A stretch of DNA of 64,000 nt, taken from NCBI RefSeq assembly GCF_012927205.1, contig NZ_JABBGC010000004.1, forward strand, positions 248,001 to 312,000, written 5' to 3'. Both the position numbers and the translations under genes were made by a program. Each line of letters begins with the position of its first letter. Position 1 is the stretch's first letter. Under the pieces are notes generated by a model. That model was not told the DNA's origin and did not search any database. It saw only the letters and a program-made list of their open reading frames with translations. This DNA comes from Chitinophaga fulva (lineage in GTDB: Bacteria > Bacteroidota > Bacteroidia > Chitinophagales > Chitinophagaceae). Below, piece by piece: positions 15,079 through 22,599 of the stretch.

Positions 15079-18000
15079 ATGGAAAAAAAAGAAAAAGGGA
15101 CATTAGCCTCCACCAGGATAAGGCTTGTGTTGATGCTGTGTTGCCTGATGCTGGCGGCATCCGGATTGAAGGCGCAGGCGCCGGGAACGGTCAAACTGTC
15201 TATTCGATTTGCAAATGTTACATTGGATGTTGCCATGAGGCAGGTGAAGGAGGTCTGCCCGGTAAATATAGCATACGATGCTGGTAAACTACGGCTTGCA
15301 CAATGGAGTATCGCTCCGAAAGAATTTAACCAGGCTGGCTTATCTGAAATCCTGCAATATCTATTGCAGAAGGCGAATGTCGGGTATAAAGAGGTGGCTG
15401 GAGGAATTGTGCTGTTTGAAAAAGAAAAGGCCGTTCCTGCCCCTGCTAAAAAAGACAAAGGACGCCTTATTGGAAAGGTCATAGACGAAGAGAACGGGGA
15501 GCCGGTGATCGGCGCTACTGTCCGTATTGGTGAGATGGGATCGGTGACGGATGATGCAGGTAGTTTTTCATTACCACTATCTGAAGGGAGTTATACGGTG
15601 ATGATCAGTTCAATGGGGTATGGGTCTAAGGAGGTAAGTGGCATTGCGATAAATGAAAATGAAACATTTGCCTTAAACGCTACGCTTAAAAGACAGAAAG
15701 GAAACCTGGCGACGGTGGTGGTGAAATCCTCTGCCAGAAAGGAAACTACTGCTTCCCTGTACATCCGTCAGAAAAATGAAGCCGGTATTTCCAATGGTAT
15801 CAGCCGCGAGCAGATTGCCGTGTTGCCGGATAAAAACATCGGGGAAACATTGAAACGTATTTCGGGCGTAAGTACAACGGACAACAGGCGGGTGGTGGTA
15901 CGTGGTATCGCCGAGAGATATAATATTGCCATGATGGACGGAGCAGCCCTGCCAAGCACGGATGTGCAGGTGCGCGACTTTGAATTTGACATCGTTCCCA
16001 GTAACCTGGTAGATAACGTTGTCGTATCTAAAACAGCTACACCTGATATGGGGTTCGGTTTTGGTGGAGGAATGGTACAGATCAATACAATGGCCATCGT
16101 CGATAACAATTTTACCACCATCAGCTTCGGCAGTAAATACATCAATGGCAGTACAGGCAAAGAATTCCTGGGCTACCAACGGGGGAAGAGCGATTACCTG
16201 GGTTTTGATGATGGTGGTAGAAATCATTTCCCCAAAGAGATCCTTACACTTTCACAAGGCAATTACAATCCCCAGAAGCCTTATGATCATATCCCGCCTG
16301 CAGGCATTGAAAAAGTGACGCCTGACATGATCGCAGCACAGAACAAAAGGATAGGTGGCCTTGAAAGACTGGGGACCCGTACCTATAAAGCCGCTCCGGG
16401 ACAGAATTATCAGTTTAGCCTGGGACGTAGCTACGACCTGAAGGGCAGCCGTATCGGATTAGTAGGATCGCTGAGCTACCGCAACGAACAAGCCATCGAT
16501 GATGTCGAACATTTTGAACGCGGCGCCTTTAGTAAGCAGGGCAACAATTTGTATGATCCGGCAACGGGTGCGGAGATCAAGGAGTCAAATGCCAAACAAT
16601 ACAATTTTACCACCAGCTGGGGCGCATTGTTAAATGCAGGATGGAAAGGCAAGAACCATCAGATCATTTCCCGTAATTTTTATTCCAGGGTATTTGCCAA
16701 CCAGTTTTTCCGTGTAAGAGGCTGGGGAGACGACCTGGGGTTTGGGGATAATCCTGCTATCCATGAATTCGACAGGCCTAAGTTTATAGACCTGTTACAG
16801 AACAGGATAAATGGTGAGCATAACGTTGGCCGTTTTAAGTTTGATTGGAGCGTGGCCCGCAACCAGGTGACCAACCACGAACAGGACGCTGTAGATGCGG
16901 AACTGTCGCCTATTACAACATTGAATGGTGCTGTTTACAATTATGTGCCTGGTCTCAAGGCTAACCCAGGCCCGCTGAGCCGCTCTTCCTATAAATATGT
17001 TGAAACCAATTGGATGGCCGATGCTGCGCTGAGCTATCGGTTAAATATCGGAAAGTTGCCACAGGTTCTCAAGGCCGGTTATCAGTATATGGATAAAAAA
17101 GGGCACTACGATTGGAGCGTTTTGCCAATTGGGGTAGCCGGGAATTTTATGGATGCCTATAAGCCGGTACACCAGTGGAATATTGACTTTACGGACCCAC
17201 TGAGAAACATGTATTATTATCCGGCAGCCTTCAACAATAACAGTTATGAGGGAAGAAATAACAACCAGGCCGGGTACGTGATGATGGACAACCGTTTTAC
17301 CCACTGGCTCCGTTTGGTGTGGGGCATCAGGGCGGAGTATTACAAATATGAAAAGGTAAAGGACGAAGCGGCAGATAAGGTCTCGCAGGCTAACCTGGAC
17401 AATTCGGATAAGCGGCGCTATGTTGACCCGGAAACAGGTGACCTGGTGCACAAAACCCTCGATGCCAGTGCAGAAGATAAGAAGTGGCTGTACTTACCTT
17501 CGGGCAACCTGACCATTACGCCGTTCACTAATTTCAACATCAGGGCTTCCTTCGCCCAGTCGGCCATCCGCCCGGCACTGATAGAAAATTCCAGTTTTGC
17601 GCGTTTCAATTATTTCTATGGCCGCATACAGCGCAATACGGGTGTGGTGTCTACATTGATCACACATTACGATCTGCGGGCAGAATGGTATCCGGCGCCG
17701 GGAGAGGTAATCTCAGCTGGTTATTTTAAAAAGCATTTCAAAAATCCGGTAGAAATGTACCTGGATATTACCAATACCAGTGGCGCCATAGATCTGCTGA
17801 CCGCCAACTCCGACTATGCTAACGTAAACGGATGGGAAGTAGACCTGCGGAAGAGCCTGGGATTTATCTATAAAGGGACGAAACTCCTGGACAATTTGTA
17901 TTTCAGCGGAAACCTGACTATACAAAACTCTGAAGTGCAGGCCAGCGGTCTCCGTTATGAAGCCATGGGATCTGGCGTTGATGCCAACGGCGTAACTTAT

Positions 18001-18513
18001 TCCTACCGCAGGAAAACGTACCTGAAAGAAAAACGTCCTTTGTACGGACAGGTGCCTGTATTGTACAATATAGGCCTGCAGTATGCAGGCGACCGGCTGG
18101 GCGCTAACATCGCGTTCAACCACTCAGGTTATAAAACATTTACCGTAGGCCTGCAGCCCCATTATTCAGAAATGGAGCGGCCGCGCGATCAGGTGGATGC
18201 CCAGGTGAGCTACAAGTTCCTGAAGGATAAAAAATTACAGGTAAGGCTGAATGTCAGCAACCTCACCAATAGCCCATACCGCTTTTTTATCAACGGAAAG
18301 AATACCTATAGCCTGAAACCGGGTACTGAAATCATGAATATGAAAGAATGGTCGGATGTATATGAATGGAAAGAGGGTTTCTCCCAAAAGTATGAGGAAG
18401 GGCATTATGAAGATACTCCCGATGGGAAAGCAAAAGTTCGTGTAGGCGATACAGATACTTTTATCCGTAAGATAGGAGCTTCGTTTAGTCTCGCCGTATC
18501 CTACAGTTTTTAA
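15079..18513 (+). CDS. TonB-dependent outer membrane receptor with STN and carboxypeptidase-like domains
   Basis: A 1144-residue receptor. After a signal peptide (around LVLMLCCLMLAASGLKAQ), an STN signalling domain spans about residues 38-115 (LSIRFANVTLDVAMRQV), a carboxypeptidase-regulatory-like domain spans about 130-210 (IGKVIDEENGEPVIGATVRI), then a plug (LPDKNIGETLKRISGVSTT, RGIAERYNIAMMDGA) and a C-terminal beta-barrel ending in the aromatic sequence LAVSYSF. The STN domain links it to the adjacent FecR/FecI pair. The substrate is unknown. It is followed by two lipoprotein genes 18 bases downstream, in one operon. The plug style (LPDKNIGETLKRISGV) resembles receptors that take oligosaccharides or peptides rather than SusC proteins. 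Confidence 0.93.
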   Translation: MEKKEKGTLASTRIRLVLMLCCLMLAASGLKAQAPGTVKLSIRFANVTLDVAMRQVKEVCPVNIAYDAGKLRLAQWSIAPKEFNQAGLSEILQYLLQKANVGYKEVAGGIVLFEKEKAVPAPAKKDKGRLIGKVIDEENGEPVIGATVRIGEMGSVTDDAGSFSLPLSEGSYTVMISSMGYGSKEVSGIAINENETFALNATLKRQKGNLATVVVKSSARKETTASLYIRQKNEAGISNGISREQIAVLPDKNIGETLKRISGVSTTDNRRVVVRGIAERYNIAMMDGAALPSTDVQVRDFEFDIVPSNLVDNVVVSKTATPDMGFGFGGGMVQINTMAIVDNNFTTISFGSKYINGSTGKEFLGYQRGKSDYLGFDDGGRNHFPKEILTLSQGNYNPQKPYDHIPPAGIEKVTPDMIAAQNKRIGGLERLGTRTYKAAPGQNYQFSLGRSYDLKGSRIGLVGSLSYRNEQAIDDVEHFERGAFSKQGNNLYDPATGAEIKESNAKQYNFTTSWGALLNAGWKGKNHQIISRNFYSRVFANQFFRVRGWGDDLGFGDNPAIHEFDRPKFIDLLQNRINGEHNVGRFKFDWSVARNQVTNHEQDAVDAELSPITTLNGAVYNYVPGLKANPGPLSRSSYKYVETNWMADAALSYRLNIGKLPQVLKAGYQYMDKKGHYDWSVLPIGVAGNFMDAYKPVHQWNIDFTDPLRNMYYYPAAFNNNSYEGRNNNQAGYVMMDNRFTHWLRLVWGIRAEYYKYEKVKDEAADKVSQANLDNSDKRRYVDPETGDLVHKTLDASAEDKKWLYLPSGNLTITPFTNFNIRASFAQSAIRPALIENSSFARFNYFYGRIQRNTGVVSTLITHYDLRAEWYPAPGEVISAGYFKKHFKNPVEMYLDITNTSGAIDLLTANSDYANVNGWEVDLRKSLGFIYKGTKLLDNLYFSGNLTIQNSEVQASGLRYEAMGSGVDANGVTYSYRRKTYLKEKRPLYGQVPVLYNIGLQYAGDRLGANIAFNHSGYKTFTVGLQPHYSEMERPRDQVDAQVSYKFLKDKKLQVRLNVSNLTNSPYRFFINGKNTYSLKPGTEIMNMKEWSDVYEWKEGFSQKYEEGHYEDTPDGKAKVRVGDTDTFIRKIGASFSLAVSYSF

Positions 18514-18531
18514 CAGCAACAAACAGAAAAA

Positions 18532-19323
18532 ATGAAAATAAATACTATCAGCAGGCTTTTGCTCGGCATAGCGACATTTTTGCTGGCTGCCTGCAATAAA
18601 GACAACGACAATTTTCTCTACCAGGAACAGGTGTTGCCTATTACCATTAAGGGATACAACGCTACAAAAGAGCAGCTTATGGTAAAAGTGGATACGATTG
18701 TTTTGCCAACGGCGCTTGGGATGGAAGGATCGTTTACACAATTCGAGGCCTTCACTTTCAAAGGAGACCAGCGTACAGTTAAGTTGAATATAAGTGAAAA
18801 AAGCACCGGGAAACTGGTCCTGGAAAAGGAATTTAAAAAGGAAGATGAGGCAGCTACTTTAAGTTTCCTGTACATGGATGGTAAAGTAAGTGATATGCCG
18901 GAAAAGCCGGCTGTAGCGCCGGATAAGATTAGCCTTATCTATATGTTCATGCCTAATGTTACCAATTACAGTGAACCGGTGGATATCGTAGTCGGTAAAT
19001 ATTTCGTAACGCCAAAGGTATTTGAAGAAATCACCCGGATCAAAAATGTGAAGCCAAATGAATTTAGCCAGACAACAACGATTTCCACGTTCTCTACAGC
19101 CCGGCAGGACTATAATGGCGTAATGACCTCGGTGTCTTTCCAGGCAAGGATATATAAAGCGGGCACCAATACGCCGTACGTGGATGGCACTGCCTATACC
19201 TGGAGCGATATTTCAACTACCGCTCCCAAACCGGCGTCATCTGCCCCTTCCTCTAAACTCTATATCTTCTCTGAATTACCTACCGGAAGTTCGATGAGAT
19301 TTGCTACCCGTTTGGATTACTAA
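18532..19323 (+). CDS. hypothetical lipoprotein in the TonB receptor operon
   Basis: A 263-residue protein with a lipoprotein signal (LLLGIATFLLAACNKD; the Cys is the lipid anchor). The mature part is rich in beta-strand-like sequence and has no motif I recognise. It starts 18 bases after the receptor stop codon and ends 13 bases before a second, smaller lipoprotein. The pair probably forms the surface partner of the receptor, in the way SusD-type proteins partner SusC, but it is not SusD-like in sequence. Confidence 0.75.
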   Translation: MKINTISRLLLGIATFLLAACNKDNDNFLYQEQVLPITIKGYNATKEQLMVKVDTIVLPTALGMEGSFTQFEAFTFKGDQRTVKLNISEKSTGKLVLEKEFKKEDEAATLSFLYMDGKVSDMPEKPAVAPDKISLIYMFMPNVTNYSEPVDIVVGKYFVTPKVFEEITRIKNVKPNEFSQTTTISTFSTARQDYNGVMTSVSFQARIYKAGTNTPYVDGTAYTWSDISTTAPKPASSAPSSKLYIFSELPTGSSMRFATRLDY

Positions 19324-19336
19324 AATAAAACAGATC

Positions 19337-20086
19337 ATGTCAAATATAAGATTACTCAGACTGCTTGTTATTTTGTTGATGTTTACTGCCTGCAACAAGG
19401 ATGAAGAACAGATGAAAGCAGTCAATATTGAAGTGTGGGGCTATAATGTTGGTGATGCCGAACTGGAAACCTCGATAGACACCACTGTTTACCGCAGTTT
19501 CACTACGCAGCCCAATATGCCTGTTATTTTTAGCAGAATATATACCTATCCTTTCGCTAAAAATGAGGTATTGCTAAAAATAAAAAACAAAACATCCGGT
19601 AAAGATGTGTTCCAGCGGCAGTTAACCCTGAGCGCCAGCGAGCTTGAACTGTTTTTCCCTTTTGTATTCATTAACGGGAACGAACTGAAAATAGAGCAGG
19701 CAGCTGCCGATCAGGCTACCAACAAGTTGAGCTTCTATATCCATTATCCGCAAAGTAACGATGCACTGGATATCTTTCTGAAAAACGACGCGGGACAAAT
19801 CGTGTACATCGCTCAAAACGTAAAATCAGGCACCTGGATACATACCACTTATCTGCCGATGGAAGGCTTTAAAGAAAAAGAAAAAAGGTATGTATTGTGC
19901 TTTACCAAAACCGGTACTACAGATAGCTGGTATTTTGAAGAAGGTGAGACCAAAAGCACGATTGACGAGCACAGTTTGATTTTTCCAAAAAACGAAGAAA
20001 AAGGGCTGGTACGTAGCTATTTTGTTACGCCTGGCACTACTCAGCTCGAAGTAGCACGTTTATTCAAAAGACCTAAAGCACAGTAG
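19337..20086 (+). CDS. hypothetical lipoprotein in the TonB receptor operon
   Basis: A 249-residue protein. I start it at the ATG at 19337, giving a lipoprotein signal MSNIRLLRLLVILLMFTACN with the anchor Cys in FTAC. A 19301 start would overlap the upstream gene. It shares its overall length, Cys-Asn-Lys-Asp start of the mature protein and operon position with the neighbouring lipoprotein, so the two may be distant paralogues. No known domain is recognised. A terminator follows at 20114. Confidence 0.75.
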   Translation: MSNIRLLRLLVILLMFTACNKDEEQMKAVNIEVWGYNVGDAELETSIDTTVYRSFTTQPNMPVIFSRIYTYPFAKNEVLLKIKNKTSGKDVFQRQLTLSASELELFFPFVFINGNELKIEQAAADQATNKLSFYIHYPQSNDALDIFLKNDAGQIVYIAQNVKSGTWIHTTYLPMEGFKEKEKRYVLCFTKTGTTDSWYFEEGETKSTIDEHSLIFPKNEEKGLVRSYFVTPGTTQLEVARLFKRPKAQ

Positions 20087-20113
20087 CAGCTTGCTGATTG
20101 TAAAATATTTACG

Positions 20114-20147
20114 AAGTGTGCGGCGATAATGCTGCACACTTTTTTTG
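20114..20147 (+). terminator. rho-independent terminator of the TonB receptor operon
   Basis: The stem AGTGTGCGGC / GCTGCACACT (one mismatch) has a 6-base loop and is followed by seven T. It lies 28 bases after the second lipoprotein stop codon. Confidence 0.85.
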
Positions 20148-20210
20148 TTTCCTGGTATCAAGTGGTCAATCGCCCGTAAATGTCTATCTTGAAAGAAACT
20201 ATCCAACGCC

Positions 20211-20693
20211 ATGAGAAAACAATTTATTTTAAGCGTCGTTGCCTTGTTGTTGGTGACATCGCTTGCCAAAGCCCAATCAGACAAGTCCGCGGTTCAATTT
20301 ATTAATCCTCCCGAGGTGGTTAAACCCAATGGCTATTCGCAAGCCGCTGTTATCAACCTGGGATCCAATAAAATGCTCATCCTTTCAGGACAGGTGCCAC
20401 AAAATGTTAAAGGTGAACTTGTTGGGAAAGATAACTTTGAGCAACAGGCAGAGCAGGTTTTCGCCAATATCCAAAAAATTATAGAAGCCGCTGGTGGAAA
20501 GATGTCCGACATCGTGAAACTTTCCTATTTTATTCTGGACACAAAAAACCTGAAAACGCTTCGTACTGTCAGGGATAAATATGTGGATGTGCAACATCCG
20601 CCAGCCAGCACGCTGGTGCAGGTAAGTAAATTGTTCCGGGATGATGTTTTACTGGAGGTTGAAGCTACTGCCGTCATTCCTGTTCATAAATGA
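20211..20693 (+). CDS. RidA-family (YjgF/UK114) protein with signal peptide
   Basis: A 160-residue RidA-fold protein with an N-terminal signal peptide (MRKQFILSVVALLLVTSLAKA). The family sequence follows (LILSGQVPQNVKGELVGKDN, then QAEQVFANIQKIIEAAGG and HPPASTLVQVSKL). Cytoplasmic RidA deaminates reactive enamines and imines; the exported form here has no assigned role, and the conserved arginine of active RidA is not found (the usual R-P-A-R-T motif reads PPASTLV), so the deaminase activity may be absent. It stands alone between terminators. Confidence 0.87.
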   Translation: MRKQFILSVVALLLVTSLAKAQSDKSAVQFINPPEVVKPNGYSQAAVINLGSNKMLILSGQVPQNVKGELVGKDNFEQQAEQVFANIQKIIEAAGGKMSDIVKLSYFILDTKNLKTLRTVRDKYVDVQHPPASTLVQVSKLFRDDVLLEVEATAVIPVHK

Positions 20694-20735
20694 TCTGTTG
20701 ATGTGATGGTATAATAAGAGATGAATATAAATCAG

Positions 20736-20767
20736 AAGGCTTTCAAGTAGATGCTTAAAAGCCTTTT
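20736..20767 (+). terminator. rho-independent terminator after the RidA gene
   Basis: AAGGCTTT / AAAGCCTT stem with a 14-base loop followed by TTT. It lies 43 bases after the RidA stop codon. Confidence 0.7.
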
Positions 20768-20787
20768 TCCTGTAGCCCAGATGGGAT

Positions 20788-20898
20788 TTATTTAGAACCA
20801 GTGATGTGTTGTTGTACATGGAATAATGAAGTAAATGTCACTTCATATTCTGTTTTATCTTCATTTAAAGCACTTTTATAGACTGTCAATTTGGCCAT
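20788..20898 (-). CDS. possible 36-residue ORF divergent from the AAA ATPase
   Basis: Read leftward from an ATG at 20898, this gives a peptide beginning MAKLTVYKSALNEDKTEYEV and ending ITGSK. Its start lies in the left arm of a 13-bp inverted repeat (20886-20933), so it begins with the same four residues (MAKL) as the + strand reading of the ATPase. It may be real, or a by-product of the repeat. I see no homology. Confidence 0.3.
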   Translation of the reverse strand: MAKLTVYKSALNEDKTEYEVTFTSLFHVQQHITGSK

Positions 20899-20933
20899 AA
20901 GTGCTCGTTTTTTTATATTTATGGCCAAATTGA
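20886..20933. repeat. 13-bp inverted repeat spanning divergent start codons
   Basis: TCAATTTGGCCAT (20886-20898) and its exact reverse complement ATGGCCAAATTGA (20921-20933) flank a 22-base centre. Each arm holds an ATG directed outward. A TTTG / TATATTTA pair spaced 20 bases within it fits a rightward promoter, which would put transcription start inside the right arm. Confidence 0.6.
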
Positions 20934-20938
20934 TGGAT

Positions 20939-22363
20939 ATGGACAAGTTAATTGGCCGCAAAAAAGAGCTTGATTTGCTCAATCAGATCAAAGACACCAA
21001 TTCATCCTCTTTTGTAGCAGTGTATGGGAGAAGAAGGGTAGGGAAGACTTTTTTAATCAGGCAGGCTTTCGATAACAAATTTGAATTTTACATGACAGGT
21101 ATGTCTAATGTAAACCTGTCACAACAATTAGCCAATTTTTATGCTGCCTTGATAAAATATGATTCTTCAGCCAATAAGAAAAAAACTCCTGCCGATTGGT
21201 TCACAGCATTCCAACAGCTCTCTGTTTTGCTGGAATCCAGTAAGCGTAAAAAGAAAATTATTTTTCTGGACGAACTGCCCTGGCTTGATACAGCACAGTC
21301 TGATTTTGTACCTGCGCTGGAGCATTTTTGGAATTCATGGGCAAGCGCAAGAAATGATGTCGTATTGATTGTTTGTGGTTCAGCAGCGGGATGGATGATC
21401 AACAAACTCATTAATAATAAAGGGGGCTTGCATAATCGGGTGACTCATCGGCTTAGGTTAGAACCCTTTACCTTGAAAGAGTGCGAAGAATTTTTAAAGT
21501 ATAGGACTGCAACATTTGACAGGTATCAGATTATACAATTGTACATGGTTATGGGCGGGATCCCCTTTTATCTGGAGCAGGTTAATGTAGCGCAAAGTGC
21601 CGCCCAGAATATTGATAGACTATGCTTTGAGAAGGATGGAATGCTACGTTCTGAATTTGATAATCTTTACCAATCCTTATTCGATAATGCGGAAAAACAT
21701 ATTGCAATCATAGAAACATTGAGTAAAAAGGCAAAAGGATTAACGCGCGGGGAGTTAATCAAAGGAGCTAAGCTTCCCACAGGGGGGAGTGTCACTAGAA
21801 TTTTAAAAGAATTAGAGGAAAGTGATTTCATTCGCAAATACATCTCATACGGAAAAAAGGAAAGAAATAGTCTTTATCAGCTAACTGATTTTTACTCGCT
21901 GTTTTATTTAAAGTTTATAAGAAAGGCTGGTGTATTGGATGAAAATAGTTGGATTAATGGTTTGGATAGTCCGGAGCAGCGTTCCTGGAGCGGTTATGCT
22001 TATGAGCAGGTATGTCTTGCGCATATTAAAGAAATAAAAAAGGCACTAGGGATCAGCGGAGTGCAAACAGCCACATCATCATGGATAAGTGCCAATACAG
22101 ATGCCGGCGCTCAAATTGACCTGGTGATTGACAGACGCGATCAGGTAATCAATATTTGTGAAATGAAATTCTCTATTAACAATTTTACAATCGACAAAAA
22201 ATATGCGGAGCAGTTGAGAAATAAGATTGGCATTTTTAAAGAAGAAACAAAAACGCGCAAAGCTATTTTTCTGACTATGATAACAACTTTTGGATTGAAT
22301 AAAAATAGTTACTCGGATTCGCTGGTACAAAACAGTCTGAAGATGGATGTTTTGTTTGAATGA
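20939..22363 (+). CDS. AAA-family ATPase with DUF234 nuclease-like C-terminus
   Basis: A 474-residue protein of the archaeal-type ATPase family. Walker A is GRRRVGKTFLIR and Walker B is KKIIFLDELPWLD. A winged helix follows (LTRGELIKGAKLPTGGSVTRI), then the DUF234 domain, with the PD-(D/E)xK-like pattern D...ExK in AQIDLVIDRRDQVINICEMKFS, split as AQIDLVIDRRD and ICEMKFS. The start MDKLIGRKKELDLL at 20939 matches the family; ATGs at 20933 and 20921 are possible. The protein may be a DNA-linked ATPase-nuclease; a toxin or defence role is sometimes proposed for relatives but is not shown here. Confidence 0.85.
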   Translation: MDKLIGRKKELDLLNQIKDTNSSSFVAVYGRRRVGKTFLIRQAFDNKFEFYMTGMSNVNLSQQLANFYAALIKYDSSANKKKTPADWFTAFQQLSVLLESSKRKKKIIFLDELPWLDTAQSDFVPALEHFWNSWASARNDVVLIVCGSAAGWMINKLINNKGGLHNRVTHRLRLEPFTLKECEEFLKYRTATFDRYQIIQLYMVMGGIPFYLEQVNVAQSAAQNIDRLCFEKDGMLRSEFDNLYQSLFDNAEKHIAIIETLSKKAKGLTRGELIKGAKLPTGGSVTRILKELEESDFIRKYISYGKKERNSLYQLTDFYSLFYLKFIRKAGVLDENSWINGLDSPEQRSWSGYAYEQVCLAHIKEIKKALGISGVQTATSSWISANTDAGAQIDLVIDRRDQVINICEMKFSINNFTIDKKYAEQLRNKIGIFKEETKTRKAIFLTMITTFGLNKNSYSDSLVQNSLKMDVLFE

Positions 22364-22390
22364 TAGTAGAATACCATTTCTCCTAAATGA

Positions 22391-22428
22391 AAAAGCCGCG
22401 AATTCCTAAAAAAGAATTTGCGGCTTTT
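22391..22428. terminator. bidirectional terminator between the ATPase gene and tRNA-Met
   Basis: A 15-bp stem (AAAAGCCGCGAATTC and its partner, one G-U pair) with A and T runs on its two outer sides, so it can stop transcription from both the ATPase gene and the leftward tRNA. Confidence 0.85.
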
Positions 22429-22434
22429 AACCTG

Positions 22435-22508
22435 TAGCGAGATCGGGACTTGAACCCGAGACCTCAGGGTTATGAATCCTGTGCTCTAACCACCTGAGCT
22501 ACCTCGCC
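22435..22508 (-). tRNA. tRNA-Met (anticodon CAT), elongator type
   Basis: Read on the minus strand, the 74-base sequence folds as a cloverleaf: acceptor GGCGAGG / TCTCGCT with G-U pairs at both ends, D-arm GCTC...GAGC, anticodon loop TTCATAA, T-arm TCGGG / CCCGA with TTCAAGT. The anticodon is CAT. The first acceptor pair is G-U, not the C-A mismatch of initiator tRNA, so I call it elongator Met (a CAT-to-Ile lysidine tRNA is not excluded). The anticodon stem has an A-C mismatch at the base next to the loop. CCA is not encoded. Confidence 0.92.
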
Positions 22509-22599
22509 ATTTCCTGTCTGTCTTGAATTCTCATTCTCAAAACGGGAGTGCAAAGATAACGGCTAATAAATGAAAATTCAAAATGTACAGCCCGTTTTT

